Source: Nocardia thailandica NBRC 100428
Lineage (GTDB): Bacteria > Actinomycetota > Actinomycetes > Mycobacteriales > Mycobacteriaceae
Assembly (NCBI RefSeq): GCF_000308795.1
Contig: NZ_BAGK01000241.1
Location: 1 to 64,000 of the forward strand
Length of the DNA stretch: 64,000 bases
Direction of reading: 5' to 3'
A model generated the notes under the pieces. The model worked only from the letters and a program-made list of their open reading frames with translations. It searched no databases and was not told the DNA's origin. Below are positions 49,026-57,248 of the stretch, one piece after another; positions within the stretch are counted from its first letter, which is position 1; each line of letters begins with the position of its first letter. The position numbers and the translations under genes were made by a program.

Positions 49026-49982
49026 ATGCCGCAGCCGCCCATCCGCCGCGCCGCCGATCTCGACGGACACCGCGCGACCGTGGTCGCCGACGACGGCGTG
49101 CCGATCTCCGTGCGCACCTTCGGGGAGCCCGACGCCGCGCTGACCGTCGTCTTCGTCCACGGCCACTGCCTGCACACCGAATCCTGGTCGGTGCTGCGCG
49201 AGCATCTGCACGGCCACTGGCGTTCCGGCACCCGCATGGTCTTCTACGACCACCGCGGCCACGGCGAATCCGGCCACGCCGACCCCGCCACCTACACCAT
49301 CGACCAGCTCGCCCACGACCTCGAAGCGGTCCTGCGCTGCCTGGCCCCTGCCGGGCCGGTCGTCCTGATCGGCCACTCGATGGGCGCGATGGTGGTCCTG
49401 GCCTACACCCGGCTCTACCCGCAGTCGGTCGGGGAGCGGGTCGCGGGCATCGGCCTCATCGCGGGCGCGGCGGGCGGGCTGACCGAGATCGGACTCGGCA
49501 GGCTGCTCAACCGTTTCGCGGTCGCCTCGCTCCAGCACGTCGTGGTGCGCGCGCCGCGAATCCTCCAGGCCTCCAAGCGTTTCTCCCGCTGGCTGCTCGC
49601 GCCGCTGATCCGCGAGACCGCCGCGGGCACCCGCCACACCACTCCGCGCATGGCCGCGGTGGCGACCGCCATCCTGAGCGAGACGCCCCTGCTGACCATG
49701 TCGGGGTTCCTGGGCTCCCTGCTGACCTACGACGAGTCGGGCACCCTGGCCCGCCTGCGCGAGCTGCCCGCGCTGGTGCTCGCGGGCTCGGCCGACCTCA
49801 TGGTGCCGTTCGCCCACTCCGTCGTGCTGGCCTCCCAGCTGGGCGCCGCCGAGCTGGTCCGGATCGACGGCGCCGGCCACAGCGTCATCCTCGACTGCGC
49901 CGACGAGGTCGCGCGCAGCGTCGCCGGCCTGGTCGAACGCGCCGCAGCGGGCATCGCCGACCGGTACGCGGTCGCGGGCTGA
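49026..49982 (+). CDS. Alpha/beta-hydrolase
   Basis: A 318-residue alpha/beta-hydrolase. LTVVFVHGHCLHTESW is the oxyanion-hole strand, VLIGHSMGAMVVLAYTRLYP carries the nucleophile Ser, LVLAGSADLMVPF the Asp and GAGHSVILD the His. No signal peptide. ATG 49026 follows GGAGGAGG. Such enzymes hydrolyse esters, epoxides or lactones; the substrate cannot be told. Confidence 0.9.
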   Translation: MPQPPIRRAADLDGHRATVVADDGVPISVRTFGEPDAALTVVFVHGHCLHTESWSVLREHLHGHWRSGTRMVFYDHRGHGESGHADPATYTIDQLAHDLEAVLRCLAPAGPVVLIGHSMGAMVVLAYTRLYPQSVGERVAGIGLIAGAAGGLTEIGLGRLLNRFAVASLQHVVVRAPRILQASKRFSRWLLAPLIRETAAGTRHTTPRMAAVATAILSETPLLTMSGFLGSLLTYDESGTLARLRELPALVLAGSADLMVPFAHSVVLASQLGAAELVRIDGAGHSVILDCADEVARSVAGLVERAAAGIADRYAVAG

Positions 49983-50018
49983 AGCAACCTCCCACCCCAT
50001 TCGAAAAGATCGGTTACT

Positions 50019-50034
50019 GTGGTGTAGATCACGA
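50019..50034. promoter_or_regulatory. Possible CRP-family site upstream of the 95-residue gene
   Basis: TGTGGTGTAGATCACG has the GTG-N8-CAC spacing of mycobacterial CRP sites, with one mismatch from the TGTGA-N6-TCACA core. It lies 27 bases before ATG 50061 and may overlap a -10 box (TAGAT). Confidence 0.35.
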
Positions 50035-50060
50035 TGTGTGTTGAGTCACAGGAGGTATCC

Positions 50061-50348
50061 ATGACACGCAGCGACATTCAGGAACTCCGCTTCGCGGTCG
50101 GCCAACTCCGGCAATCCATCGGCACACTGCGCAACAACTTCGGTGACGCACCGACCATCCGCCGCCTGGAGAACGATCTCGAACGCCTCGTCATCGACGC
50201 CGAGGAGTTCGAGCAGTCCCCACCGCCGGAGCGTTCCGGGCAGCGCGCGGCGCCGATCTACGTCCCGGACAGCAAGCACGACGAAGCGGCCTGGATGGGG
50301 GCCCAGGACGAAGGACTCGGCTTCCACTCCCGCCCGCGGACGGTGTAG
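50061..50348 (+). CDS. Small conserved actinobacterial protein
   Basis: A 95-residue protein of unknown function. An amphipathic helix pair (about 1-55; SDIQELRFAVGQLRQSIGTL, RRLENDLERLVIDAEEF) is followed by PIYVPDSKHDEAAWMGAQDE, a motif that looks conserved. ATG 50061 follows a perfect AGGAGG. No membrane segment. It converges on the thiolase-like gene. Confidence 0.7.
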   Translation: MTRSDIQELRFAVGQLRQSIGTLRNNFGDAPTIRRLENDLERLVIDAEEFEQSPPPERSGQRAAPIYVPDSKHDEAAWMGAQDEGLGFHSRPRTV

Positions 50349-50361
50349 CGGGAGCCCCGGC

Positions 50362-51546
50362 TCAGATGCGGTGCCTGCCCCGGCGACCGGGGCGGGCACC
50401 GTGGAAACGGGCCCCGCGCGGCGCCTCCGCCGGTTCGGCCCGTTCCGCCGACTCGAACAGCGCCGCGATGCCGTGATCGGGCCCGAGGGCGATCGCCTCC
50501 AGCCCGAGCCTGCCCTCGCAGCGGTCGAGTTCGTGCAGCATCGTGGTCATGATCCGCAGGCCGGTCGCGCCGACGGGATGCCCGAGCGCGATCGCCGACC
50601 CGTTGACGTTGAGCCGTTCGAGCGGGTCGATCCCCCACTCGGTCGCCAGGGCGAGCACCTCGACCGCGTATCCCTCGTTGATCTCGAGCAGATCGATGTC
50701 GTCGAAGGTGTAGCCGGTGCGATGCAGCAGTTTCGCCACCGCGGGCGCCGCGCCGAGCGCTGGGCCGTCGCCGTCGTCGCAGCCGGCGGCGGCCCAGCCC
50801 GCCAGGTAGGCCATCGGCCGCAGGCCGAGCTCCTCGAGGCGGTCCTCGGCCACGACCAGGCAGGCCGACGCGCCGAGCCGGTGGGTACCCATGTTCCCCT
50901 CGGTGACCACGCCGCCGTCCAGCAGCGGCCGCAGCGCGGCCAGGGTCCGCGACGACACGTCCTCGCGCAGGCCCTCGTCCCGGACGACGCAGTGCTCGGG
51001 GTGGCGCGGATCCACCGACACCGGCACCACCTCGGCGCCGAAGGTGCCCTGCCGCCAGGCGCGCGCCGCCTTGTGGTGGCCGGCCGCCGCGTACCGGTCG
51101 GCCTCGGTCCGGCTGATGCCGTAATACCCGGCGAGGTATTCGGCGTTGCGCAGGCCGTCGGCGCCCCCGGGCAGGCCACCGCCGCTCGCGGCACACTCGA
51201 CCCCGCCCGCCACGACGACGTCGGCGGCCCCGGTCTGCACCATCATGGCCGCGGTGATCACCGCCTGCAGCCCGCTGCCGCTGTGCCGCTCGGTGAGGAA
51301 GCCGGGCACCGCGAACGGCAGCCCCGCCCCGCGGGCGGCGAGCTTGCCGATGGCGGGCACGTCGGCCAGGCCGCCACCGATACAGGCCAGCGCGACGTCC
51401 TCGATCCGTAGCGGATCGATCCCGGAACGCTCCAGCACAGCCGACAGGACCGTGGTCGCCAACCAGTCGGCAGGCATGCCGGACAGCGCACCGCCCGCTA
51501 TCCCATTCGGCGTGCGCACGGGCGCCACGATGGCAGCTCTTCTCAT
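50362..51546 (-). CDS. Thiolase-fold protein lacking both catalytic cysteines
   Basis: A 394-residue thiolase-like protein. Framework motifs are intact: VLERSGIDPLRIEDV, GYYGISRTEADRYA, LEINEGYAVEVLAL and NGSAIALGHPVGATGLR. The nucleophile segment, normally NRxCSSGLQA, reads TERHSGSGLQAV, placing Ser 89 where Cys belongs, and the C-terminal CxGGGxG reads ALGPDHGIAAL. The GHP histidine is kept. It may bind acyl-CoA without condensing it, or use another chemistry. ATG 51546 follows AGGAGG; an upstream frame to 51603 is unlikely. It diverges from the sdh operon. Confidence 0.85.
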   Translation of the reverse strand: MRRAAIVAPVRTPNGIAGGALSGMPADWLATTVLSAVLERSGIDPLRIEDVALACIGGGLADVPAIGKLAARGAGLPFAVPGFLTERHSGSGLQAVITAAMMVQTGAADVVVAGGVECAASGGGLPGGADGLRNAEYLAGYYGISRTEADRYAAAGHHKAARAWRQGTFGAEVVPVSVDPRHPEHCVVRDEGLREDVSSRTLAALRPLLDGGVVTEGNMGTHRLGASACLVVAEDRLEELGLRPMAYLAGWAAAGCDDGDGPALGAAPAVAKLLHRTGYTFDDIDLLEINEGYAVEVLALATEWGIDPLERLNVNGSAIALGHPVGATGLRIMTTMLHELDRCEGRLGLEAIALGPDHGIAALFESAERAEPAEAPRGARFHGARPGRRGRHRI

Positions 51547-51549
51547 GAC

Positions 51550-51572
51550 GTGACCTCCTGGGCCAAGGTCAC
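51550..51572. promoter_or_regulatory. Inverted repeat in the thiolase leader
   Basis: GTGACCT (51550-51556) and AGGTCAC (51566-51572) form a 7-bp inverted repeat overlapping the thiolase ribosome site. It could be an operator or an RNA hairpin hiding the site. Confidence 0.35.
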
Positions 51573-51627
51573 CACAGATTTGTTGCCCCGCCGTGACAAG
51601 CACTTATCGGCACGAGATCAGGCGTAT

Positions 51628-51643
51628 GGTGCTCTGCATCACA
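51628..51643. promoter_or_regulatory. Possible CRP-family site before the sdh operon
   Basis: GGTGCTCTGCATCACA has the GTG-N8-CAC spacing of CRP-type sites. It lies about 60 bases before the first sdh gene. The left half is imperfect. Confidence 0.3.
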
Positions 51644-51701
51644 TTCGCTCGCGAGGGGTATCACCGCCCCTTCGCATGATCGGATCAGCGAGGCGTCGCC
51701 T

Positions 51702-52532
51702 GTGAGTGCCGCACCGACCACCGGCCCCGCGACGGGGACCGGCGTTTTCAGCAGGACCCGAGCCCGAATCTCCGCGCGCACGTTGCGCACCGACCGCTGG
51801 TGGGTTCCGCCCCTGGTCACGGTGGTCGGACTGGCCGCGTTCGTCATCTACGCGACGGTCAGATCCTTTGTGCGTACGGCCTATTGGGTGAACGAATACC
51901 ACTACCTCACCCCCTTCTACTCCCCCTGCCTGAGCGCGTCGTGCGCGCCGGGGTCCAGCCACTTCGGCACGCCGTTCCCCGAGCTGCCGATGTGGATCCC
52001 GCTCGGCTTCGTCGTGCTGCCGTTCCTGCTCGGCTTCCGGTTGACCTGCTACTACTACCGCAAGGCCTACTACCGCTCGGTGTGGTTCTCGCCGCCGGCC
52101 TGCGCCGTGGCCGAACCGCACGCCCGCTACACCGGCGAGACGAAACTGCCGCTGATCATCCAGAACGCGCACCGCTACTTCTTCTATGTGGCCCTGCTCG
52201 TTTCGCTGATCAACACCTACGACGCGATCTACGCCTTCCACGGCAGCGGCGGCGGATTCGGCTTCGGCCTCGGCAACGTCGTGCTGGTGGTGAACGTCGT
52301 CCTGCTGTGGGCGTACACCCTGTCGTGCCATTCGTGCAGGCACATCGCGGGCGGGCGGCTCAAGCACTTCTCGGCGCACCCGGTGCGCTACTGGTTCTGG
52401 ACCCAGGTCTCCAAGCTCAACACCCGGCACATGGCCCTGGCCTGGACGACGCTGGGCACCCTCGTGCTCACCGACTTCTACGTGATGCTGGTGGCCTCGG
52501 GCACCATCTCCGATCTCCGGTTCATCGACTGA
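51702..52532 (+). CDS. Succinate dehydrogenase membrane anchor subunit (Sdh1 type)
   Basis: A 276-residue membrane protein at the head of the sdh operon, like mycobacterial Rv0249c. About five helices are visible: LVTVVGLAAFVIYATV (about 36-51), IPLGFVVLPFLLGF, AHRYFFYVALLVSLI, VVLVVNVVLLWAYTL and LGTLVLTDFYVMLV. Conserved His residues (NAHRYFF, SCHSCRHIAGG) are candidate heme or quinone ligands. GTG 51702 follows GCGAGG. It carries electrons from SdhB to menaquinone. The three sdh genes are 27 and 2 bases apart. Confidence 0.85.
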   Translation: MSAAPTTGPATGTGVFSRTRARISARTLRTDRWWVPPLVTVVGLAAFVIYATVRSFVRTAYWVNEYHYLTPFYSPCLSASCAPGSSHFGTPFPELPMWIPLGFVVLPFLLGFRLTCYYYRKAYYRSVWFSPPACAVAEPHARYTGETKLPLIIQNAHRYFFYVALLVSLINTYDAIYAFHGSGGGFGFGLGNVVLVVNVVLLWAYTLSCHSCRHIAGGRLKHFSAHPVRYWFWTQVSKLNTRHMALAWTTLGTLVLTDFYVMLVASGTISDLRFID

Positions 52533-52559
52533 TTCTCATTCTCCCAGGAGTTTTTCGTC

Positions 52560-54491
52560 ATGCCAGAAGTGGAACGGCACAACTACGACGTCGTGGTGAT
52601 CGGTGCCGGAGGGGCAGGCTTGCGCGCGGTCATCGAGGCCAGGGAGCAAGGACTGTCGGTGGCCGTGGTGTGCAAGTCGCTGTTCGGCAAGGCGCACACC
52701 GTCATGGCCGAGGGCGGTTGCGCCGCCTCGATGGGCAACGCCAACGAGAAGGACACGTGGCAGACCCATTTCAAGGACACGATGCGCGGGGGCAAGTTCC
52801 TCAACAACTGGCGCATGGCCGAGTTGCACGCGCAGGAGGCGCCGCAGCGGGTCTGGGAGCTGGAAACCTATGGCGCCCTGTTCGATCGGACGCCCGACGG
52901 ACGGATCAGCCAGCGCAACTTCGGCGGCCACACCTATCCGCGCCTGGCGCACGTCGGTGACCGCACCGGGCTCGAGATCATCCGCACCATGCAGCAGAAG
53001 ATCGTCTCGCTGCAGCAGGAGGACCACGCCGAGACCGGCGACTACGAGGCGCGCATCAAGGTCTTCGCCGAATGCACCATCACCGAGCTGCTCACCGAGA
53101 ACGGCGCGGTGGCGGGCGCTTTCGGCTACTGGCGCGAGTCGGGGCGCTTCGTGCTGTTCGAGGCGCCCGCGATCGTGCTGGCCACCGGCGGCATCGGCAA
53201 GTCCTACAAGGTGACCTCGAACTCCTGGGAGTACACCGGCGACGGCCACGCGCTGGCCCTGCGGGCGGGCGCGACGCTGATCAACATGGAATTCCTGCAG
53301 TTCCACCCGACCGGCATGGTCTGGCCGCCGAGCGTGAAGGGCATCCTGGTCACCGAGGGCGTGCGCGGCGACGGCGGCGTGCTGAAGAACACCGACGGCA
53401 AGCGCTTCATGTTCGACTACATCCCCGCGGTGTTCAAGGGCCAGTACGCCGAGACCGAGGAAGAGGCCGACCAGTGGCTGCGCGACAACGACTCCGCGCG
53501 CCGCACCCCCGACCTGCTGCCCCGCGACGAGGTCGCGCGCGCCATCAACGAGGAGGTCAAGGCGGGTCGCGGCACCGAGCACGGCGGCGTCTATCTCGAC
53601 ATCGCCTCGCGCATGCCCGCCGAGGAGATCGTGCGCAGGCTGCCCTCGATGCACCATCAGTTCAAGGAACTCGCCGACGTCGACATCACCGCCGAGCCGA
53701 TGGAGGTCGGCCCGACCTGCCACTACGTGATGGGCGGGATCGAGGTCGACCCGGACACCGGCGCGGCGGTCGTCCCCGGATTGTTCGCCGCCGGTGAGTG
53801 TTCCGGCGGGATGCACGGCTCCAACCGGCTGGGCGGCAACTCGCTGTCGGACCTGCTGGTGTTCGGCCGGCGCGCCGGGCTCGGCGCCTCGGCCTACGTG
53901 CAGGGCCTGACCGCGCGGCCGCGGCCCGACGACGCCGACATCGCGGCCGCGGCGCGGAGCGCGCTCGCGCCGTTCGATCCGCCCGCCACCGGCACGGGCG
54001 AGAACCCCTACACCCTGCACACCGAGCTCCAGCAGACGATGAACGACCTGGTCGGCATCATCCGCAAGGAGCACGAGGTACGCGCGGCCATCGAGAAGCT
54101 GGCCGAACTGCGGACCCGGTACGCCGACGTGGTCGTGGAGGGGCACCGGCAGTTCAACCCCGGCTGGCACCTGGCCCTCGACCTGGCCAACATGCTGCTG
54201 GTCAGCGAATGCGTCGCGCAGGCGGCGCTGCTGCGCACCGAGAGCCGCGGCGGCCACACCCGCGACGACCATCCGGGCATGGACGCCGACTGGCGCCGCA
54301 CCCTGCTGGTCTGCGCGGTCGATCCGGCGACCGCCGGGGCGCAGGTGCCCGACGTGACGGTCACCCCGGCCGAACAGACACCCATGCGCGAGGACCTGCT
54401 CGCCCTGTTCGAGCTCGGCGAACTCGAGAAGTACTACACCGCGGCGGAACTGGCCGGGCATCCCGGCACCGGCGTGGAAGGGAAGGCGTAG
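52560..54491 (+). CDS. sdhA: Succinate dehydrogenase/fumarate reductase flavoprotein subunit
   Basis: A 643-residue FAD subunit. VVVIGAGGAGLRAVIEA (about 11-27) is the dinucleotide-binding loop. AHTVMAEGGCAASMGN contains His 46, the likely covalent FAD ligand. FGGHTYPRLAHVGDRTG, LQFHPTGMVWP and GGMHGSNRLGGNSLSDLLV are standard active-site and FAD segments. It oxidises succinate to fumarate. ATG 52560 follows CAGGAG. It corresponds to Sdh1 (Rv0248c-type) of mycobacteria. Confidence 0.95.
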   Translation: MPEVERHNYDVVVIGAGGAGLRAVIEAREQGLSVAVVCKSLFGKAHTVMAEGGCAASMGNANEKDTWQTHFKDTMRGGKFLNNWRMAELHAQEAPQRVWELETYGALFDRTPDGRISQRNFGGHTYPRLAHVGDRTGLEIIRTMQQKIVSLQQEDHAETGDYEARIKVFAECTITELLTENGAVAGAFGYWRESGRFVLFEAPAIVLATGGIGKSYKVTSNSWEYTGDGHALALRAGATLINMEFLQFHPTGMVWPPSVKGILVTEGVRGDGGVLKNTDGKRFMFDYIPAVFKGQYAETEEEADQWLRDNDSARRTPDLLPRDEVARAINEEVKAGRGTEHGGVYLDIASRMPAEEIVRRLPSMHHQFKELADVDITAEPMEVGPTCHYVMGGIEVDPDTGAAVVPGLFAAGECSGGMHGSNRLGGNSLSDLLVFGRRAGLGASAYVQGLTARPRPDDADIAAAARSALAPFDPPATGTGENPYTLHTELQQTMNDLVGIIRKEHEVRAAIEKLAELRTRYADVVVEGHRQFNPGWHLALDLANMLLVSECVAQAALLRTESRGGHTRDDHPGMDADWRRTLLVCAVDPATAGAQVPDVTVTPAEQTPMREDLLALFELGELEKYYTAAELAGHPGTGVEGKA

Positions 54492-54493
54492 CC

Positions 54494-55246
54494 ATGGCGT
54501 ACGACGCACATTTCCGGGTGTGGCGGGGCACCGACGAGGGTGGCGCGCTGGAGGACTTCACCGTGCCGGTGCACGAGGGCGAGGTCGTCCTCGACATCAT
54601 CCACCGGCTCCAGGCCACCCAGGCGCCCGACCTCGCGGTGCGCTGGAACTGCAAGGCGGGCAAGTGCGGTTCGTGCTCGGCCGAGGTCAACGGCAGGCCG
54701 CGTCTGCTGTGTATGACCCGCATGTCCACCTTCACCGAGGCCGAGGTCGTGACCGTGACCCCGATGCGGACCTTCCCCATCATCAAGGACCTGGTCACCG
54801 ACGTCTCGTTCAACTACCAGAAGGCAAGGGAGATAACGTCGTTCACCCCGCCCGCCGGACTGGCTCCCGGGGACTACCGGATGCAGCAGGTGGACGTCGA
54901 ACGCTCCCAGGAGTTCCGCAAGTGCATCGAATGCTTCCTGTGCCAGAACACCTGCCACGTCGTGCGTGACCACGAGGAGAACAAGGCCGCGTTCGCGGGC
55001 CCGCGGTATCTCATGCGCATCGCCGAGCTGGAGATGCATCCGCTCGACACCGCGGACCGGCGCGAACAGGCCCAGAACGAGGAAGGCCTCGGCTACTGCA
55101 ACATCACCAAATGCTGCACCGAGGTCTGCCCCGAACACATCAAGATCACCGACAACGCGCTGATCCCCCTCAAGGAACGGGTCGCCGACAAGAAGTACGA
55201 CCCGGTGGTCTGGCTCGGCAACAAGCTCTTCCGGCGCGATCGCTAG
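54494..55246 (+). CDS. sdhB: Succinate dehydrogenase iron-sulfur subunit
   Basis: A 250-residue Fe-S subunit. The [2Fe-2S] ligands are Cys 53, 58, 61 and 73 (CKAGKCGSCSAEVNGRPRLL, then C). The C-terminal ferredoxin-like part has CIECFLCQNTC (144, 147, 150, 154) and CNITKCCTEVCP (202, 207 or 208, 212) for the other clusters. It passes electrons from SdhA to the membrane subunit. ATG 54494 is two bases after the sdhA stop. It converges on the small membrane gene. Confidence 0.95.
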   Translation: MAYDAHFRVWRGTDEGGALEDFTVPVHEGEVVLDIIHRLQATQAPDLAVRWNCKAGKCGSCSAEVNGRPRLLCMTRMSTFTEAEVVTVTPMRTFPIIKDLVTDVSFNYQKAREITSFTPPAGLAPGDYRMQQVDVERSQEFRKCIECFLCQNTCHVVRDHEENKAAFAGPRYLMRIAELEMHPLDTADRREQAQNEEGLGYCNITKCCTEVCPEHIKITDNALIPLKERVADKKYDPVVWLGNKLFRRDR

Positions 55247-55443
55247 AGCATCGCCACGACGCCGACCGAGACCGCACCCACCAGCACGCCGACACCGAAC
55301 GCCGTCGGGAATGATCCGGTGAGTACATAGATTCCGACCGCCGATACCACGAAAAGCAGTACCACGATCAAGCGTTCCACCCCGTCCACCACAGGCACTG
55401 GCCTCCGGTACCGGGGTGGCATCTTCTTCAACCCTCGGTCCAT
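55243..55443 (-). CDS. Small membrane protein
   Basis: A 66-residue protein with two adjacent hydrophobic helices (LIVVLLFVVSAVGIYVLT and AFGVGVLVGAVSVGVVAML) after a basic N-terminus (MPPRYRRPVP). ATG 55443 or ATG 55422 could be the start; the latter has GAAG just upstream. It overlaps the sdhB stop by four bases on the other strand. Unknown function. Confidence 0.6.
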   Translation of the reverse strand: MDRGLKKMPPRYRRPVPVVDGVERLIVVLLFVVSAVGIYVLTGSFPTAFGVGVLVGAVSVGVVAML

Positions 55444-55496
55444 GAAGGGAGGGTTACCCGGGTGTTATGCCACCAAACGTCGCGGCGCGACGTAGG

Positions 55497-55718
55497 TCAC
55501 GGGCGGTCGAATTCGCCGTCGTGCACGCCCGCGGTGAACGCCGCCCACTCGGCCGGGGTGAAGACGAGCACCGGCCCCTCCGGGTTCTTGCCGTCGCGTA
55601 GCGCCACGTGCCCGTCGGCGAGCAGCGCCACCTCGACACTGCCCGAGGCCGCCGCCTCGCCCGCGCGCAGCCAGGTGGCCGCGCTGGTATCGATCGATCC
55701 CCCGCCCGACACGCTCAC
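55497..55718 (-). CDS. DUF397 domain protein, second copy
   Basis: A 73-residue DUF397 protein: VEVALLADGHVALRDGKNPE, then GPVLVFTPAEWAAFTAGVHD and GEFDRP. GTG 55718 overlaps the stop of the other DUF397 gene (GTGA). DUF397 proteins are partners of Scr1-type XRE regulators in actinobacteria, in pairs suspected to act like toxin-antitoxin or developmental switches. This copy has lost the WFKSSRSG N-terminal motif seen in its neighbour. Confidence 0.85.
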   Translation of the reverse strand: MSVSGGGSIDTSAATWLRAGEAAASGSVEVALLADGHVALRDGKNPEGPVLVFTPAEWAAFTAGVHDGEFDRP

Positions 55719-55930
55719 CGCACGGACCCGGCGAGGAACTCGCCGTCGTCGATCCGGCGGGTGAACGCGTCCCAGGACGGACCGTCGAACACCAGCGCGG
55801 GACCCGCCGGATTCTTGCTGTCGCGCACGCCGACCCGGCCACCGTGCAGAAAGGCGACCTCGACACAGTCCTTACCGGCGCCGCTGCGGGAACTCTTGAA
55901 CCAGTGCGCACCGACAAGTTCGAAACTCAT
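55715..55930 (-). CDS. DUF397 domain protein, first copy
   Basis: A 71-residue DUF397 protein of canonical form: HWFKSSRSGAGKDCVEVAFL, VGVRDSKNPAGPALVFDG and WDAFTRRIDDGEF. ATG 55930 overlaps the XRE stop (ATGA), so regulator and both DUF397 genes are translated as a coupled set. Confidence 0.92.
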   Translation of the reverse strand: MSFELVGAHWFKSSRSGAGKDCVEVAFLHGGRVGVRDSKNPAGPALVFDGPSWDAFTRRIDDGEFLAGSVR

Positions 55931-56856
55931 GCCACATACTCCTTCGCGACCTGCCGCAGCAGGTGTCTACTCGGCTGGATATCCAGCGCATGGCGCTGGA
56001 GGCACTCGTGAGCCCGGTCGTACCTTCTGACATCCGCACGTCGTTCCAGGTAGAGATCGCCGGTGAAGCCTTCGGCGTACACCACCGGTGGTTCGACCGG
56101 TTGCCCCTTGCCGTCGGTGCCGAACTCGAGAACCGTGAACGGTCCGGTGGAGACTCCGAGTGGTACACCGGCGGCAAACGGCAGGACGCGCAGCGTGACA
56201 TTGCCCCTCGTGCTGATGTCGGCCAGATGCCGCAACTGCGCAGCCATCACCTTTGCATCACCGACCACGCGATGCAATACCGACTCGTGCAGGACCACGT
56301 CGATCGTCGCGGGCGCGTGGGTGCGGGTGATCAGGGCCTGTCGCTGCAGGCGCAGCTGCACGCGGCGGTCCACTTCGGCGGCCGAATCCTCCGGGTAGCC
56401 CAGGACATTGAGGGCGCGGGCGTAGTCGGCGGTCTGGAGCAGGCCGAGGACGAGTTCGGACTGGTAGGCGCGGAGCCCGCGGGCCGAGGCCTCCAGGCCG
56501 ACGTAGATGTCGAAGTTCTCCGGGATGAGATCGCCGTAGGCGTGCCACCAGCTCTTGACGGCGGCCTGCTGCGCGAGGCCCTTGAGCCCCTCGGCGAGGT
56601 CGTCGGGGATGCCGTAGATGCGGCACAGCTCGTGGATGTCGATGGTGCGGATGCGGTCGGACTGGCCCTTCTCCAGTCGTTGCAGGGTGCTCGCGCCCCA
56701 TTCCATGAGCTTGGCCGCGTCGGCGATGGTCAGGCCCGCCTGGGTCCGCCAGTCCCGCAGGTAGCGGCCGAGCTGCCTGCGCGGCAGCGTGGAGGACACC
56801 CCCGCCGCCGATGCCGCCGTCCCCTCGTCGGTCCCGATCGATGCACTTGCCGTCAC
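55927..56856 (-). CDS. XRE-family regulator with DUF5753 (Scr1-like)
   Basis: A 309-residue protein. The helix-turn-helix (about 25-85) reads LRDWRTQAGLTIADAAKLM, EWGASTLQRLEKGQSDRIR. The DUF5753 domain (about 110-300) has LVLGLLQTADYARALN, RQALITRTHAPATIDVVLHE and VTLRVLPFAAGVPLGVSTG. GTG 56856 follows GGGAG. Such regulators control morphology or secondary metabolism in streptomycetes with a DUF397 partner. It diverges from a small gene at 57031. Confidence 0.92.
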   Translation of the reverse strand: MTASASIGTDEGTAASAAGVSSTLPRRQLGRYLRDWRTQAGLTIADAAKLMEWGASTLQRLEKGQSDRIRTIDIHELCRIYGIPDDLAEGLKGLAQQAAVKSWWHAYGDLIPENFDIYVGLEASARGLRAYQSELVLGLLQTADYARALNVLGYPEDSAAEVDRRVQLRLQRQALITRTHAPATIDVVLHESVLHRVVGDAKVMAAQLRHLADISTRGNVTLRVLPFAAGVPLGVSTGPFTVLEFGTDGKGQPVEPPVVYAEGFTGDLYLERRADVRRYDRAHECLQRHALDIQPSRHLLRQVAKEYVA

Positions 56857-57030
56857 AGCCCCACTCCCTCTGCGGGTTCGCCCGTCGCCACCGCCCCGAT
56901 GTGGCACTCGATTTCGTCCACTCTGGGAAATCCTGCACTCCGTCACGGATCTCGTGCTGGGAATTCGGGGGAAATATCGTGATCGGCGTGTACCACCCGG
57001 TAGCCGGGCGGTTGCGTGTTCTGCTGTGGT

Positions 57031-57237
57031 GTGCAACTGAGCCAGCTGAACATGTTCGTCGCGGCCGCACTGCTCAACTGTGGCACCGACCCAGGACCGA
57101 TGAATCCCGAACAGGCCCATGCGGCAATGCAATTGCATCTCGACTGCACCGTGGACCAGTGCCGGGTGCGGCGCCGTGCCCGCAACACCCTCGTCGACGA
57201 GGGACGGTGTGTCCTGGACGAGCGGGCGGTGTACTGA
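57031..57237 (+). CDS. Small hypothetical protein near the XRE/DUF397 cassette
   Basis: A 68-residue protein starting at GTG 57031 (MQLSQLNMFVAAALLNCGTD). The middle PMNPEQAHAAMQLHLDC and the Arg-rich CRVRRRARNTLVDEGRC suggest a real, Cys-containing protein. A start at 57016 is possible. It diverges from the XRE gene; no function can be assigned. Confidence 0.5.
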   Translation: MQLSQLNMFVAAALLNCGTDPGPMNPEQAHAAMQLHLDCTVDQCRVRRRARNTLVDEGRCVLDERAVY

Positions 57238-57248
57238 GGCTCAGCGGC

